Below, piece after piece: positions 63,814 to 64,000 of a DNA stretch of 64,000 nucleotides. Position numbers and translations under genes: made by a program. The first letter of the stretch is position 1. Every line of letters starts with the position of its first letter. The notes beneath the pieces are model-generated. The model was not told the DNA's origin. It saw only the letters and a program-made list of their open reading frames with translations, and ran no database searches. Source of the DNA: Clostridia bacterium (lineage in GTDB: Bacteria; Bacillota_A; Clostridia; UBA1212; UBA1255). The DNA lies in the NCBI GenBank assembly GCA_017522515.1, contig JAFWZH010000235.1, positions 24,566 through 88,565 of the forward strand, read 5' to 3'.

Positions 63814-63869
63814 TTTTTCGTCCCGAAAACCCCTAAAAAGGACGAAAAATCACTACCACTGAAGTGGTA
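63814..63869. repeat. Two adjacent inverted repeats upstream of the last gene
   Basis: TTTTTCGTCC (63814-63823) pairs with GGACGAAAAA (63840-63849). Immediately beyond is the palindrome TACCACT-GA-AGTGGTA (63854-63869). Neither belongs to the comEA promoter; they may be a regulatory region for the rightward gene at 63980. Confidence 0.65.
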
Positions 63870-63979
63870 TACTAAAAGTAGACACCCACCAAAAATTCTA
63901 TGGACAACATTTTTAATAAAGGTTACACTTGAGTTAAAAATGGAAAATGCTTTTTTATATAATAGACAGGAGGATTAAA

Positions 63980-64000
63980 ATGGCATACAAAAAGCAAGAA
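63980..64000 (+). CDS. 5' end of an unidentified gene
   Basis: Seven codons (MAYKKQE) follow AGGAGG (63968-63973) and a -10 box TATAAT (63958-63963) without a good -35. The rest lies outside the window, so no function can be given. Confidence 0.6.

Overview
The window looks like a chromosomal segment of a low-GC, probably spore-forming anaerobic Firmicute of the class Clostridia. Four things suggest this: AT-rich DNA with strong AGGAGG-type ribosome binding sites, a spoVT homologue behind a sigma-G-like promoter, Gram-positive surface proteins (lipoboxes, TGD/TGE-type C-terminal sorting signals), and a recA-recX-rimO-pgsA-plsX-acpP-rnc core block. Almost all genes point right. The exceptions are a truncated pectin-lyase-fold gene at the left edge, a prepilin peptidase, spoVT, a long 5'-nucleotidase-type surface protein and comEA. 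No phage, insertion sequence, CRISPR array or rRNA operon was seen.

Layout. 1-4150: partial GH28-like carbohydrate enzyme (minus) and a PD-(D/E)XK-like protein. 4250-8727: purE-purM-purN-purD translationally coupled to a DAHP synthase. 8732-9752: prepilin peptidase (minus) and a gene-free gap with two apparent small-RNA units. 9753-16371: GH99-like enzyme, metallopeptidase, dCMP deaminase, serA, AEC transporter, tRNA-Arg(CCG) and tcdA. 16423-22321: large lipoprotein, thioesterase, PAP2 phosphatase, small lipoprotein and a membrane-anchored surface protein. 22528-33872: alaS, HIT protein, Pit phosphate transport pair, zinc-type ABC transporter, polA, coaE and an ABC exporter. 33991-40761: surface protein, lipoprotein, spoVT and the 5'-nucleotidase-type protein. 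40762-41336: divergent intergenic region with six tandem 52-bp hairpin units. 41337-53903: GH106/GH2-like glycosidase, addA, pseudouridine synthase and an ABC-DUF1854-ABC cassette. 54007-64000: recA, recX, rimO, pgsA, plsX, acpP, rnc, ThuA-like protein, Elp3-like radical SAM protein, VTC/DUF4956 pair, comEA and the start of one more gene.

How the genes work together. Housekeeping functions (purines, serine, alanyl-tRNA, DNA repair, phospholipid and fatty-acid start-up) are interleaved with a carbohydrate-foraging theme. Three large sugar enzymes lack signal peptides, so they probably act on imported oligosaccharides, while several exported proteins face outwards. The two competence/type-IV-pilus genes (prepilin peptidase and comEA) are 54 kb apart, yet share an identical 14-bp palindrome at nearly the same distance from their -10 boxes.

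Most worth a second look: the shared competence-gene palindrome; the 6 x 52-bp hairpin array bracketed by a 15-bp inverted repeat; the surface protein that contains an internal sorting signal followed by a second signal-peptide-like segment; and the two adjacent small-RNA units sharing an 11-nt C/U-rich motif. All readings were made by eye, without database searches.
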